From assembly GCA_030916895.1 (NCBI GenBank), contig JAUPVR010000004.1:1-45065 (forward strand): DNA of 45,065 nucleotides, given 5' to 3'. The stretch comes from Patescibacteria group bacterium (GTDB lineage Bacteria > Patescibacteriota > Minisyncoccia > Phycocordibacterales > UBA5272). The position numbers and the translations under genes were made by a program. The notes below the pieces were generated by a model. That model did no database searches and was not told the origin of the DNA. It saw only the letters and a list, made by a program, of their open reading frames with translations. Below are positions 22,132 through 29,926 of the stretch, piece by piece. Each line of letters starts with the position of its first letter. Position 1 is the first letter of the stretch.

Positions 22132-23994
22132 TTACATAAAAAAATGAAGTGGGTTTACTTGAGGTTTTCCACTTTCAAGAACGTATCTTATTTTTTCGCG
22201 AAGCTCACGATCATTACTCCATGTTGCTTCTTTAATATGAATAAAAAGAAGAGTAATACCACGTCCAGCCTCGAACCAATCAAGAACATACGTATCAAAT
22301 GCTTGTGACATTTTTGCACGCATTTCATCGGAAAGGTTTTCAAATGTAGCTTTTACAACAATATAGTACGGAGGAAGCAATGTTTCCTCTCGCTCACGTA
22401 GCATGTCCTGGTATACCGTGACGTATGAGCTTGCTTGTAAGTGTCTAATGACGGGCATTTTTTTGAGACGAGTTTGGAGTATGAGTCGTCCGTTATGATC
22501 TTGGGTTTGTTTTACTTTTTCTGCAAGTTCTGTCACAAGAGTTATAATTTTTTCATCAGTTCTATATTCAGGAAGTGAGAATAGAGAATCAAGTGAGAGA
22601 ATTGTTGCTCCATCACATTCCTCAATCAAATTATGAGCCATTTCTGTTCCAATGAGAACAGCATACTGACTTTCTTTCCATTGCTTGTAAACTTTTTTGG
22701 CTTTGGTTCTTGTATTCGTGCGCTCGCTATCAATGACAAAAACCGGGAGGCCAAGGCGTTTAAGTTCTTCTTCAACACCCGTTGTTGCAATTCCAAGTGT
22801 CACCATTCGCCATCCGCCACAATGTCTACACGCCAGGGTGTTGTCTTTGTTGACGGAAACAACATGCTCACACTCATGACAGACATAGGTTCGTACACCG
22901 CCAATTTTGTGTAACACGTAAGGACGATTACATTTTTCACAGGCAAAAATAGTTCCGCAGTCTGCACACACCGTTGTCGGGTACATACCTTTTCTATGTG
23001 CGTAAAGAAAGTAGTGTCCTTTTTTTGCTTTTTTAATACCATGTAACGTCGCGAGTGTTTTGTGTGAGAGGTATGGTGATGCAGATTGGTTCTCATCATG
23101 CATTGGCACAATATCAAGAGGGGCATCATTTCTTGAGTGAAGTGGCATAACCTCAAACGCTTCATGTTTTTTGTAGAGGAGCTGTGCATCAAGTGAAAGC
23201 ATGTGCGAACCACGAATGAGTGGAAGACTTGTCTCTTTGGCAAGTCGTACAAGTACTCCCCGTATGTCATACCCATGATCTCCGTGTGTGTAATAGTACT
23301 GGCTGTGCTCACGTTCAATGACAACAAGACCTAAATCTTTACGTAACCAGGGAACAAGTGATGGGGTACTTAAGATAAGTAGGGGGTGTTCTTCTTGTTT
23401 TAGTTTTGAAATAGAAAGGGAAAGATTTTTTTCAGATAATCCACTATGAAATGGAACAACATAGTCTTCAATACCAAAAGAAAGAAGTGCCTGAGTATGC
23501 TCAATGTCACTTATTGTTGGAAAAAAAATAACGAGTGATTGTTTTTTTGCAAATGTTTCCCTAATGGTTGACTTATATCGTGTCATTCTGTCTTTATAGG
23601 GTTGCTGGAGAAGGAGATTTTCAAATCCACGGGCGTTTTCTGGTTGTACAAAGTCTGCATCAACAGAAAACATTTTTTCTGGGATAAGATCGTACATACT
23701 TTTTCCTAATGGGATAAGTTGATATGAAGCACTTTTGTCGAGCGCTTTCCATAAATTTTCATGAATATAAGATTTTTTGATAACTCGATTTATTTTTTTT
23801 ATGCGAAAGTTTGCATGTCGAAGTGACTGTTTCTCCTCTTTTAAAGGAGAGGCATTTATGACGATCGCACGACAAATGCGTTTCTTGATAGTAATTGCAA
23901 CAAGATCTCCAGAATGCAGTTCTTCTTTTGAAAAATAAGAAAGCTCTTCGTAGGGGATTCCGGATACAAGCGGAGCGACCGATAAGACGTACAT
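22132..23994 (-). CDS. priA: PriA-like primosomal protein with degenerate ATPase motifs
   Basis: 620 residues. The N-terminal DNA-binding part, the zinc region (CADCGTIFACEKC ... CHEC ... CRHC, eight cysteines) and the helicase-C region (GIATTGVEEELKRLG; ILSLDSLFSLPEYRTDEK) align with PriA. However, the Walker A GVTGSGKTEVY is replaced by a region without any GKT (LLLQQPYKDRMTRYK) and the DEEH box is EREH (GLVVIEREHSQYYY). The protein probably cannot hydrolyse ATP and may act as a structural loader of the replication restart machinery. TATACT (24007-24002) ends 7 bases before the ATG, indicating a leaderless mRNA. Confidence 0.88.
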   Translation of the reverse strand: MYVLSVAPLVSGIPYEELSYFSKEELHSGDLVAITIKKRICRAIVINASPLKEEKQSLRHANFRIKKINRVIKKSYIHENLWKALDKSASYQLIPLGKSMYDLIPEKMFSVDADFVQPENARGFENLLLQQPYKDRMTRYKSTIRETFAKKQSLVIFFPTISDIEHTQALLSFGIEDYVVPFHSGLSEKNLSLSISKLKQEEHPLLILSTPSLVPWLRKDLGLVVIEREHSQYYYTHGDHGYDIRGVLVRLAKETSLPLIRGSHMLSLDAQLLYKKHEAFEVMPLHSRNDAPLDIVPMHDENQSASPYLSHKTLATLHGIKKAKKGHYFLYAHRKGMYPTTVCADCGTIFACEKCNRPYVLHKIGGVRTYVCHECEHVVSVNKDNTLACRHCGGWRMVTLGIATTGVEEELKRLGLPVFVIDSERTNTRTKAKKVYKQWKESQYAVLIGTEMAHNLIEECDGATILSLDSLFSLPEYRTDEKIITLVTELAEKVKQTQDHNGRLILQTRLKKMPVIRHLQASSYVTVYQDMLREREETLLPPYYIVVKATFENLSDEMRAKMSQAFDTYVLDWFEAGRGITLLFIHIKEATWSNDRELREKIRYVLESGKPQVNPLHFFM

Positions 23995-24001
23995 GGCCTT
24001 A

Positions 24002-24007
24002 AGTATA
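24002..24007 (-). promoter_or_regulatory. -10 box TATACT of priA-like gene
   Basis: Minus strand, 7 bases before ATG 23994. Confidence 0.6.
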
Positions 24008-24098
24008 CAGGAAAAAAAGTAATAAAAATATGCCTTATTTTTTGTGACATCAGTAAAAAAGCCTTATAAATCAATGATTGTATGATCGGTTTTTGTGT

Positions 24099-24104
24099 TA
24101 TAAT
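24099..24104 (+). promoter_or_regulatory. extended -10 box TGT-TATAAT of mreB copy 1
   Basis: Ends 10 bases before ATG 24115. It shows that the upstream ATG 24082 of the ORF track, which precedes it, is not the start. Confidence 0.7.
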
Positions 24105-24114
24105 GGTTGGCACT

Positions 24115-25128
24115 ATGGGATTTTTCTCACAAAAACTTGGCATTGATCTTGGTACCGCAAACACACTGGTTTATGTCCCAAAAAAAGGCGTTGTCCTTGT
24201 GGAACCATCAGTTGTTGCAGTTTCTGAGTTTGATAATCGTATTTTGGCTGTTGGTAATGAAGCAAAAGATATGATTGGTAAAACACCAGATTCAATCATT
24301 GCTTATCGTCCAATGCGTGATGGAGTAATTGCAGACTATCGAGTCACGGAAGCAATGCTTCGTTACTACATTAATAAAGCACTCGGTGGTTTTAACATTT
24401 TTAAACCAGACGTGATGATATCTGTTCCTGCGGGAGTAACATCAACCGAACGACGTGCAGTGATTGAGGCTGCGATTAAAGCGGGGGCAAAGAATGCGTA
24501 TGTGGTGAAAGAACCAATTCTCGCCGCAATTGGTGCTGGTATCAAAATTCACGAAGCGCAAGGAAGAATGATTGTTGACATTGGTGGAGGCACAACCGAC
24601 GTCGCGGTAATTTCACTTGGGGGTATTGTTTGTAGTACATCAGTAAAGTGTGCTGGAAATAAGATTGATCAAGCAATTATTGATCACATGAAAAAAACAT
24701 ACAATCTTTCGATTGGCGATCAGACGGCAGAGGAGATTAAAGTAACCATCGGAGCAGCTCTTCCGCTTGAGGAAGAGTTATCAATGAAAGTTAAGGGGCG
24801 TGATTTTATTGCCGGACTTCCTCGTACAGTTGAGGTTAAGACAAATGAAATTGTGAAGGCAATTGATAAAGAACTTCGTCTCATGATTAAAGCAATTAAA
24901 GATGTGCTTCAGGAAACTCCACCAGAGCTAGCATCAGATATTATCGACAACGGCATTATTATGTCAGGTGGTTCTTCAATGCTTCGCCATTTTCCAGATC
25001 TCGTTGAACGTCGTACTGGCGTAAAGGCGGTGCTTGCTGAAGATGCTTTCTTTTGTGTTGCAAAGGGGACTGGAATTGCACTTGAGCATTTGGATACATA
25101 CAAGCGAAGTATTTTCGCGAAAAAATAA
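24115..25128 (+). CDS. mreB: rod-shape-determining protein MreB, copy 1
   Basis: 337 residues from ATG 24115 (MGFFSQKLGIDLGTANTLVY). Actin-fold nucleotide motifs: GIDLGTANTLVY (phosphate 1), MIVDIGGGTTDVAVI (phosphate 2) and IIMSGGSSMLRHFPDL (adenosine). MreB filaments guide cell-wall synthesis. A second mreB lies at 31326 with its usual partner mreC. This copy is alone. Differences in the interdomain region (VKEPILAAIGAGIKIHEAQG versus VEEPTAAAIGVHLPIHEPVG) suggest separate roles. Confidence 0.96.
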   Translation: MGFFSQKLGIDLGTANTLVYVPKKGVVLVEPSVVAVSEFDNRILAVGNEAKDMIGKTPDSIIAYRPMRDGVIADYRVTEAMLRYYINKALGGFNIFKPDVMISVPAGVTSTERRAVIEAAIKAGAKNAYVVKEPILAAIGAGIKIHEAQGRMIVDIGGGTTDVAVISLGGIVCSTSVKCAGNKIDQAIIDHMKKTYNLSIGDQTAEEIKVTIGAALPLEEELSMKVKGRDFIAGLPRTVEVKTNEIVKAIDKELRLMIKAIKDVLQETPPELASDIIDNGIIMSGGSSMLRHFPDLVERRTGVKAVLAEDAFFCVAKGTGIALEHLDTYKRSIFAKK

Positions 25129-25130
25129 AG

Positions 25131-25157
25131 AACCGCGCGATGCAAGCATCACGCGGT
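25131..25157 (-). terminator. intrinsic terminator for the minus-strand operon
   Basis: ACCGCG (25132-25137) pairs with CGCGGT (25152-25157), with an inner GATGC/GCATC stem. On the minus strand it is followed by TTCTTTATTTTTT. It overlaps the stop codon of the 25149 gene. Confidence 0.7.
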
Positions 25158-26318
25158 GTCGGAAAACAGGGTTCCTGTTTCAGAAACGGAAAAAGAACGA
25201 TCTTTGTACTTGGGTTGGAATACAAGAGGGTGTTCCCAAGTACTTTTTTGTGTGTAGGTTTTTGTACTGACCGGGCCGGTACAACACTTCTCAATCGGAC
25301 AAAGAACATCAGCGCCTTTTTGCCTCGTGCAAACGTCGCACATCTTGGCGCCATTTTGCCACAATGCATGTGCAAGGTCGACCTTACTTTTACTAAAGCG
25401 CGCACAGAAGCCACACAAGTAAGGACGCAAGACCCGTTCAAGCATGCTCGCGATGACCCGTTCTTTAAGCAAAACGGTTTTGGTTTGCAGAAAGAATCGT
25501 TGCACATGGACATCAACAGCAAACGCATCGTCCGGCATCGGAAACTTGCCAAGCTCTTCGTAAAAGAGGAAAAGGAGGGATGTTATTTTTGGTCCGAACC
25601 CAGGCAGGGAAAGCGAACCAACTTCTTTTCTCCAGTTCTTCTTAAACGCAAGGACTCCAGCAACCGTACCACCACAGTACTCAAGTAGCTTGATGGGATC
25701 TCCAGCAAAGCACTTGAACAACGTTCTGGCCTGGTGTGGCCAGTACCTGCTTGTATCTTCGGGGATGCCGAACTTGAACTCACGCAAGATTTTCTCAAGC
25801 TCACGCGGTTCAAGGTGTTGCGCTTCGCCACGGTACAGTCCTGGTTTTTCGTGGTAAAGAAGCGAGTGATTTCGGTATACGTTCGTGCTCTCTTGCCTCC
25901 TATCCGAACCAACTGTTGGAAAAAGCCACTGAAGGTGATCACGCGAACCAATTTTCATCGGCTCAATCGCTTTCTCTTCTTCAGATGTTCCGTCGAGATT
26001 GATTTGGGTCGGCACTTTTCCATGAAACACGCTTGGCATGAGAACGTTCTGTGGGGCGTTTGCAACGTTGTTGTGTTGGTAATGCCCCAATCCTCGATTA
26101 AACCAAAAAAGCATTTCAAGGAGGATGTCGTCCGCCCTTTTTGTATCAAACCACAGGCGGTCATTTTCGTAGGGTTCGCCAGATTTCGGCGGATCATACA
26201 GGCGCATCAGCTCTTCATCAAACAAGCTTTCGCCCGATGCTGATTTTCTTGGGGATGTAACCGCCGACGAGAAGAGCGCCGGCGTAATAATTCCTTTTTC
26301 CGGTGCGATGGCGCTCAT
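25149..26318 (-). CDS. HhH-GPD / Fe-S (Nth-MutY-like) DNA glycosylase-like protein with a long N-terminal extension
   Basis: 389 residues. Residues about 200-350 look like an endonuclease III fold. The helix-hairpin-helix LPGFGPKITSLL keeps the lysine of bifunctional glycosylases, AVDVHVQRFF keeps the catalytic-type aspartate, and HALWQNGAKMCDVC with a later CPIEKCC supplies a C-x2-C-x8-C-x4-C cluster resembling the 4Fe-4S loop. The first 200 residues (DDILLEMLFWFNRGLG, GSRDHLQWLFPTVGS) match nothing I know. AAAGGAAT precedes the ATG. It is second in an operon, 15 bases after the 26334 gene. A role in removing damaged or modified bases is inferred from the fold alone. Confidence 0.65.
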   Translation of the reverse strand: MSAIAPEKGIITPALFSSAVTSPRKSASGESLFDEELMRLYDPPKSGEPYENDRLWFDTKRADDILLEMLFWFNRGLGHYQHNNVANAPQNVLMPSVFHGKVPTQINLDGTSEEEKAIEPMKIGSRDHLQWLFPTVGSDRRQESTNVYRNHSLLYHEKPGLYRGEAQHLEPRELEKILREFKFGIPEDTSRYWPHQARTLFKCFAGDPIKLLEYCGGTVAGVLAFKKNWRKEVGSLSLPGFGPKITSLLFLFYEELGKFPMPDDAFAVDVHVQRFFLQTKTVLLKERVIASMLERVLRPYLCGFCARFSKSKVDLAHALWQNGAKMCDVCTRQKGADVLCPIEKCCTGPVSTKTYTQKSTWEHPLVFQPKYKDRSFSVSETGTLFSDTA

Positions 26319-26333
26319 CTCTATTCCTTTCGG

Positions 26334-27398
26334 TTAGAATTCAGCGTGGTACTCAGGAAGGGGAACTTCTTCTGTTTGTTTGCTTACCCGCCAAGCTTCT
26401 CTTGCTTCTTTCTGAAGCTCTTTTGACGGGAGCACTTCCACGCGCAAGCAATGCTTAGGAAGCGTTACCCTTTTTTTGTCGAGTTTCGGGTGCGTTGCAA
26501 TAGAAAGAGGGCACAGAGTGGTAACGGTATTCATCTTTCCATACCTTTGTTCAAGGTTTAGAAGACGCATCTCGTACCACTCTTTTTTCTTGCGCAAGGG
26601 AACACAAAGGAGATCAAGGATACGCTCAAGAAGGTCTCGGTACTTTGTTCTATTTTTCTTACTTAAGTACTCCAGGACAACAGCGATTTGTTCTTCGGTG
26701 TAGCGACGCTTCATTCTTGAGACGATAATCCGAACACCCTTGTGCGCTTCCATTTGTTTCTTTGAGTATCGAGCATGCTTTAATCCTTTTAGCTCGTATA
26801 TGACTTGTTTGGCAAATGACACTATAAAGTCCATATCTCGCCCTTGTCTATTTCTTGCCAAGAGCAAGTACTCAAGAAGGGTTGGTTCGTTGGGAACTGT
26901 TATAAACGCCCCACGAGGAAACTCGCGGTACGAGTTTTTCCCAATTTGCTTGCGAAAGATAACCAGCTTTCTTTTCCGCAAATCTTCATCGATGATACGC
27001 CCAATAGTTTCAGAAATGGTTGGCATGATTTTCACCAACTCTTCATCACAAAGAGGGGAGTACCAACGACGACGCATGACATATTTCTTTCCATCCTCTT
27101 TCCATCTAAATTCTTCGTACGGAACAGAGGGCCCAAAAGCGATTTCAAGACGAACCGCTTCGGAGATGTTCTCTCTGTGGGCATAGACGGGTCCGATGAC
27201 GGTAAGATAATTTCCACGATAGACAAAGTCAGGGTGGATATCAACAGACGCAACCGTGCCGTCTTTCGAAAGGGTAATCACAGCCCGGCTCAATGCACGC
27301 ATCATTGCCGTTTTTCTTTCCAGTTGTTCTTTTGCTCGTTTTGGTGTCCATCCACTTTTTAAGGGGACACCATCACGAAAACGTGTATCTGCTCTCAT
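26334..27398 (-). CDS. unrecognised basic protein, operon partner of the HhH-GPD protein
   Basis: 354 residues, strongly basic and Arg/Lys-rich, without membrane segments. Visible features: an early helical stretch (KSGWTPKRAKEQLERKTAMM), a Trp/Arg-rich patch (YVMRRRWYSPLCDEELVKIM), and helical repeats in the C-terminal half (KNRTKYRDLLERILDLLCVP). Such charge suggests nucleic-acid binding, but I recognise no family. AAGGAG is placed 7 bases before the ATG, and a promoter TTTACT-17-TAGAAT (27495-27467, minus strand) gives a leader of about 60 bases. Confidence 0.7.
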   Translation of the reverse strand: MRADTRFRDGVPLKSGWTPKRAKEQLERKTAMMRALSRAVITLSKDGTVASVDIHPDFVYRGNYLTVIGPVYAHRENISEAVRLEIAFGPSVPYEEFRWKEDGKKYVMRRRWYSPLCDEELVKIMPTISETIGRIIDEDLRKRKLVIFRKQIGKNSYREFPRGAFITVPNEPTLLEYLLLARNRQGRDMDFIVSFAKQVIYELKGLKHARYSKKQMEAHKGVRIIVSRMKRRYTEEQIAVVLEYLSKKNRTKYRDLLERILDLLCVPLRKKKEWYEMRLLNLEQRYGKMNTVTTLCPLSIATHPKLDKKRVTLPKHCLRVEVLPSKELQKEAREAWRVSKQTEEVPLPEYHAEF

Positions 27399-27466
27399 GG
27401 TGTGTCTCCTTGGGTTTATGTGGGGAAAGACGTTCTTTTTCTTTTTTTAAACGAACAGTCGGGTTC

Positions 27467-27495
27467 ATTCTACGCGTATTTAGGTAAATAGTAAA
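27467..27495 (-). promoter_or_regulatory. promoter of the 27398-25149 operon
   Basis: Minus strand: TTTACT (27495-27490), 17-base spacer, TAGAAT (27472-27467). Confidence 0.5.
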
Positions 27496-27530
27496 CATCA
27501 ACTTTTCCAGTGCTTTTTATCAAATTTTGC

Positions 27531-27536
27531 TATACT
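27531..27536 (+). promoter_or_regulatory. extended -10 box TGC-TATACT
   Basis: Ends 16 bases before ATG 27553; leader of about 9 bases. Confidence 0.6.
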
Positions 27537-27552
27537 TTCAAGTACTACTTTT

Positions 27553-28215
27553 ATGTATCTGAAAGATTTACCAGCACACCATGCCGTACTTATTGTTCAC
27601 CATAACCGAAAGGAAATAGGGTCTTTATTGTGGGAAGAATTGGGTACCACTCCATCAATGCATAAATTTGTTGATCAGGCGGTGTTTGATATTGATACGG
27701 CACGTGAACTTATTGTATGGGCAAATACTCCGTATCACGAACCACGCTTTGCTATTGTTTCATTTCACACCGCAACACTTCCTGCGCAAAACGCAATGCT
27801 CAAGGTCCTTGAGGAGTCGAGTGAAGGAGTTCGTTTTGTGCTTGTCACATCAAACAAAGAGCACCTCCTTGAAACAGTGATTTCAAGAATGAGGTTTTTT
27901 GTTCCCGATAAAAAAGAAACTATTTCTTCCCTTGCTCAGGAATTTCTAGAAACTAATCCATCATCGCGCATGAAGCTTAAAGGTATTGTTGAACTTCTTG
28001 GGCAGGAAGATGAAGAGGGGCGTAAAGATAGAGAAGCAATTCGTGCTTTCATTTTAGGTCTTATCAACACACTCTCACGTAATACAAAGATACCTAAAAA
28101 ATACATCAAAGAAGCATTTGTAATGGCATCCTATGTGGGAGATCCATCAACCTCTGGTAAAACAATAGTAGAATATCTTTCCTTTTTACTTCCTAAGTGT
28201 GATACTATTGCATAA
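27553..28215 (+). CDS. holB: DNA polymerase III delta-prime-like clamp-loader subunit
   Basis: 220 residues. IVSFHTATLPAQNAMLKVLEE followed by RFVLVTSNKEHLLETVISRM is the sensor-1/SRC-like core of the delta-prime/gamma AAA+ family. There is no Walker A, as expected for delta-prime, and the zinc module is missing. It would help load the sliding clamp. Much shorter than the usual 330 residues, in line with CPR reduction. It is followed by frr after 14 bases. Confidence 0.85.
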   Translation: MYLKDLPAHHAVLIVHHNRKEIGSLLWEELGTTPSMHKFVDQAVFDIDTARELIVWANTPYHEPRFAIVSFHTATLPAQNAMLKVLEESSEGVRFVLVTSNKEHLLETVISRMRFFVPDKKETISSLAQEFLETNPSSRMKLKGIVELLGQEDEEGRKDREAIRAFILGLINTLSRNTKIPKKYIKEAFVMASYVGDPSTSGKTIVEYLSFLLPKCDTIA

Positions 28216-28229
28216 CGATAATAAAAAAT

Positions 28230-28784
28230 ATGGCATATTCATTTACTAAAGCAACAGAGGAAAAAACAAAAATTTTAGAGTGGTTAGCAGCAGAGTACCG
28301 ATCCATTCAAACAGGACGCGCAACACCGCAGGTGCTTGATTTAGTACACATCGATATGTACGGTTCGCGTACTCCCGTTGCACACACATCATCTATAAAT
28401 GTTGAAGATCCTCGCACACTTCGGGTGTCTCCGTGGGATAAGGCCATTGTGCGCGACATTGAGAAGGCGATTAACGATGCAGATCTCGGGCTTTCCGTTT
28501 CCTCTGATAGCGATGGTCTTCGAGTTCACTTTCCAGCACTTACCACGGAAACAAGACAAAAGATGATTAAGCTTTTAAAAGATAGACTTGAGGATGCTCG
28601 TATAAAAGTGCGCGCGCTTCGCGAAGAAATAAATAAAGATATTGATGCCCGTGCGAAAGAAGGAGAATTTGGTGAAGATGAACAGCACAGGTATCGTGAA
28701 GAAAATCAAAAACTCGTTGACGCAATGAATCAAGAACTGGAGGTGCTTTTTGGAAAAAAGGAGAAAGAAGTACTAGGGGAGTAA
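28230..28784 (+). CDS. frr: ribosome recycling factor
   Basis: 184 residues of normal length. IQTGRATPQVLDLVHIDMYG, NVEDPRTLRVSPWDKAIVRD, and the long C-terminal helix RVALREE-type segment (KVRALREEINKDI) followed by DEQHRYREENQKL identify RRF. With EF-G it splits post-termination ribosomes. Co-transcribed with the delta-prime gene. Confidence 0.96.
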   Translation: MAYSFTKATEEKTKILEWLAAEYRSIQTGRATPQVLDLVHIDMYGSRTPVAHTSSINVEDPRTLRVSPWDKAIVRDIEKAINDADLGLSVSSDSDGLRVHFPALTTETRQKMIKLLKDRLEDARIKVRALREEINKDIDARAKEGEFGEDEQHRYREENQKLVDAMNQELEVLFGKKEKEVLGE

Positions 28785-28789
28785 TCTGG

Positions 28790-28795
28790 TATACT
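28790..28795 (+). promoter_or_regulatory. extended -10 box TGG-TATACT of rseP
   Basis: Ends 7 bases before ATG 28803; leaderless start predicted. Confidence 0.65.
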
Positions 28796-28802
28796 TGGTT
28801 GC

Positions 28803-29900
28803 ATGTCACTTTCAGCGATACTCCTTTTCTTTGTTATCTTACTTGCACTTGTCATTGTGCATGAATTTGGACATTTCATTGCCGCGAAGCTAACAGGCAT
28901 GCGTGTTGATGAGTTTGCTTTTGGTTTTCCGCCAAAGCTTTTCAGTAAAAAGAAAGGGGAAACAACATATTCATTCAATGCACTTCCTCTTGGGGGGTAT
29001 GTTGCTATTTATGGTGAAAATGGTGAACCTGATGATAAGGCCAAGCACGATCCGCGCGCGTTTGGTAATCGTCCATGGTGGGCACAGTTAGTAACGCTTG
29101 TTGCTGGTGTTGTTATGAACATGGTTCTCGCAGTTATTGTTTTCATTTTTATTTCTTATGGGGAAATTCGTGTTTCCGTAGATGATCCAGAGTATGGTGC
29201 GCGTGTCACAAAGCCAGAACTTGTTGTTGTTGAATCTTCTCCAGAATCACCTGCGTATAAAGCAGGACTTATCCCTGGTTCGGTGATTACAAATATAACT
29301 GGGCGCAAGGCTTCTTTTGCTGGTGTTAATGCAACATCTGCTGCGGAATTTATCAGGAAGCACATTGATGAGCCACTCACTATTACCTACATACTTCCTA
29401 ATCAGGCGCTCGCTTCAACAACCGTTACTGGCGTCTATGGAATTATTCCTGACAGAAAAGCGCTCGGTGTTTCGCTCGACTCTATTGGTTATGTTGATGC
29501 TGGTGTACTTGATGCTCTTGTTATTGGTGTTGAGCGAACATACAACATGACACTCATGACCCTTGATGGCCTTTCAATGCTTCTTGCTTCGATTGGGAAA
29601 GGAGAAAGTGTCATTGATTCACTTTCTGGTCCGATTGGTATTGCTCGTATTGTCGGGCAAACGAGCGAGTATGGCTATGATGCGGTACTAAATCTTGTTG
29701 CTGTTCTTTCAATTAATCTTGCGATTTTTAATATTCTCCCACTCCCAGCTCTTGATGGTGGGCGTATGATTATTGTGATTGGGGAAACAATAACAAGAAG
29801 AAAGTTTCCTCATAAGTATATGAGCGCAATTAATGCGGTCGGTTTTGTTCTCCTTATTCTTCTCCTTATTGTTGTCTCAGTAAAGGATGTCACTATGTAG
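28803..29900 (+). CDS. rseP: site-2 intramembrane metalloprotease RseP
   Basis: 365 residues. The zinc motif HEFGH is at residues 20-24 inside helix 1, followed by a PDZ domain (VVVESSPESPAYKAGLIPGS, about 140-210) and the second metal motif LPLPALDGGRMI near the C-terminus, with a final membrane helix. It cleaves transmembrane anti-sigma factors or signal-peptide remnants. A single PDZ domain is seen rather than the two of E. coli RseP. Confidence 0.95.
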   Translation: MSLSAILLFFVILLALVIVHEFGHFIAAKLTGMRVDEFAFGFPPKLFSKKKGETTYSFNALPLGGYVAIYGENGEPDDKAKHDPRAFGNRPWWAQLVTLVAGVVMNMVLAVIVFIFISYGEIRVSVDDPEYGARVTKPELVVVESSPESPAYKAGLIPGSVITNITGRKASFAGVNATSAAEFIRKHIDEPLTITYILPNQALASTTVTGVYGIIPDRKALGVSLDSIGYVDAGVLDALVIGVERTYNMTLMTLDGLSMLLASIGKGESVIDSLSGPIGIARIVGQTSEYGYDAVLNLVAVLSINLAIFNILPLPALDGGRMIIVIGETITRRKFPHKYMSAINAVGFVLLILLLIVVSVKDVTM

Positions 29901-29914
29901 TGTTTCCTCTGTGG

Positions 29915-29920
29915 TATAAT
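29915..29920 (+). promoter_or_regulatory. extended -10 box TGG-TATAAT of proS
   Basis: Ends 6 bases before ATG 29927 and shows that the ORF-track start at 29900, upstream of the box, is not used. Confidence 0.75.
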
Positions 29921-29926
29921 TTTTTT

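Noticed and set aside
25140-26243. Plus-strand ORFs of 169-182 residues antisense to the HhH-GPD gene
   Set aside because: Low-complexity basic and aromatic composition with no ribosome-binding site; shadows of the minus-strand gene, which has recognisable motifs.
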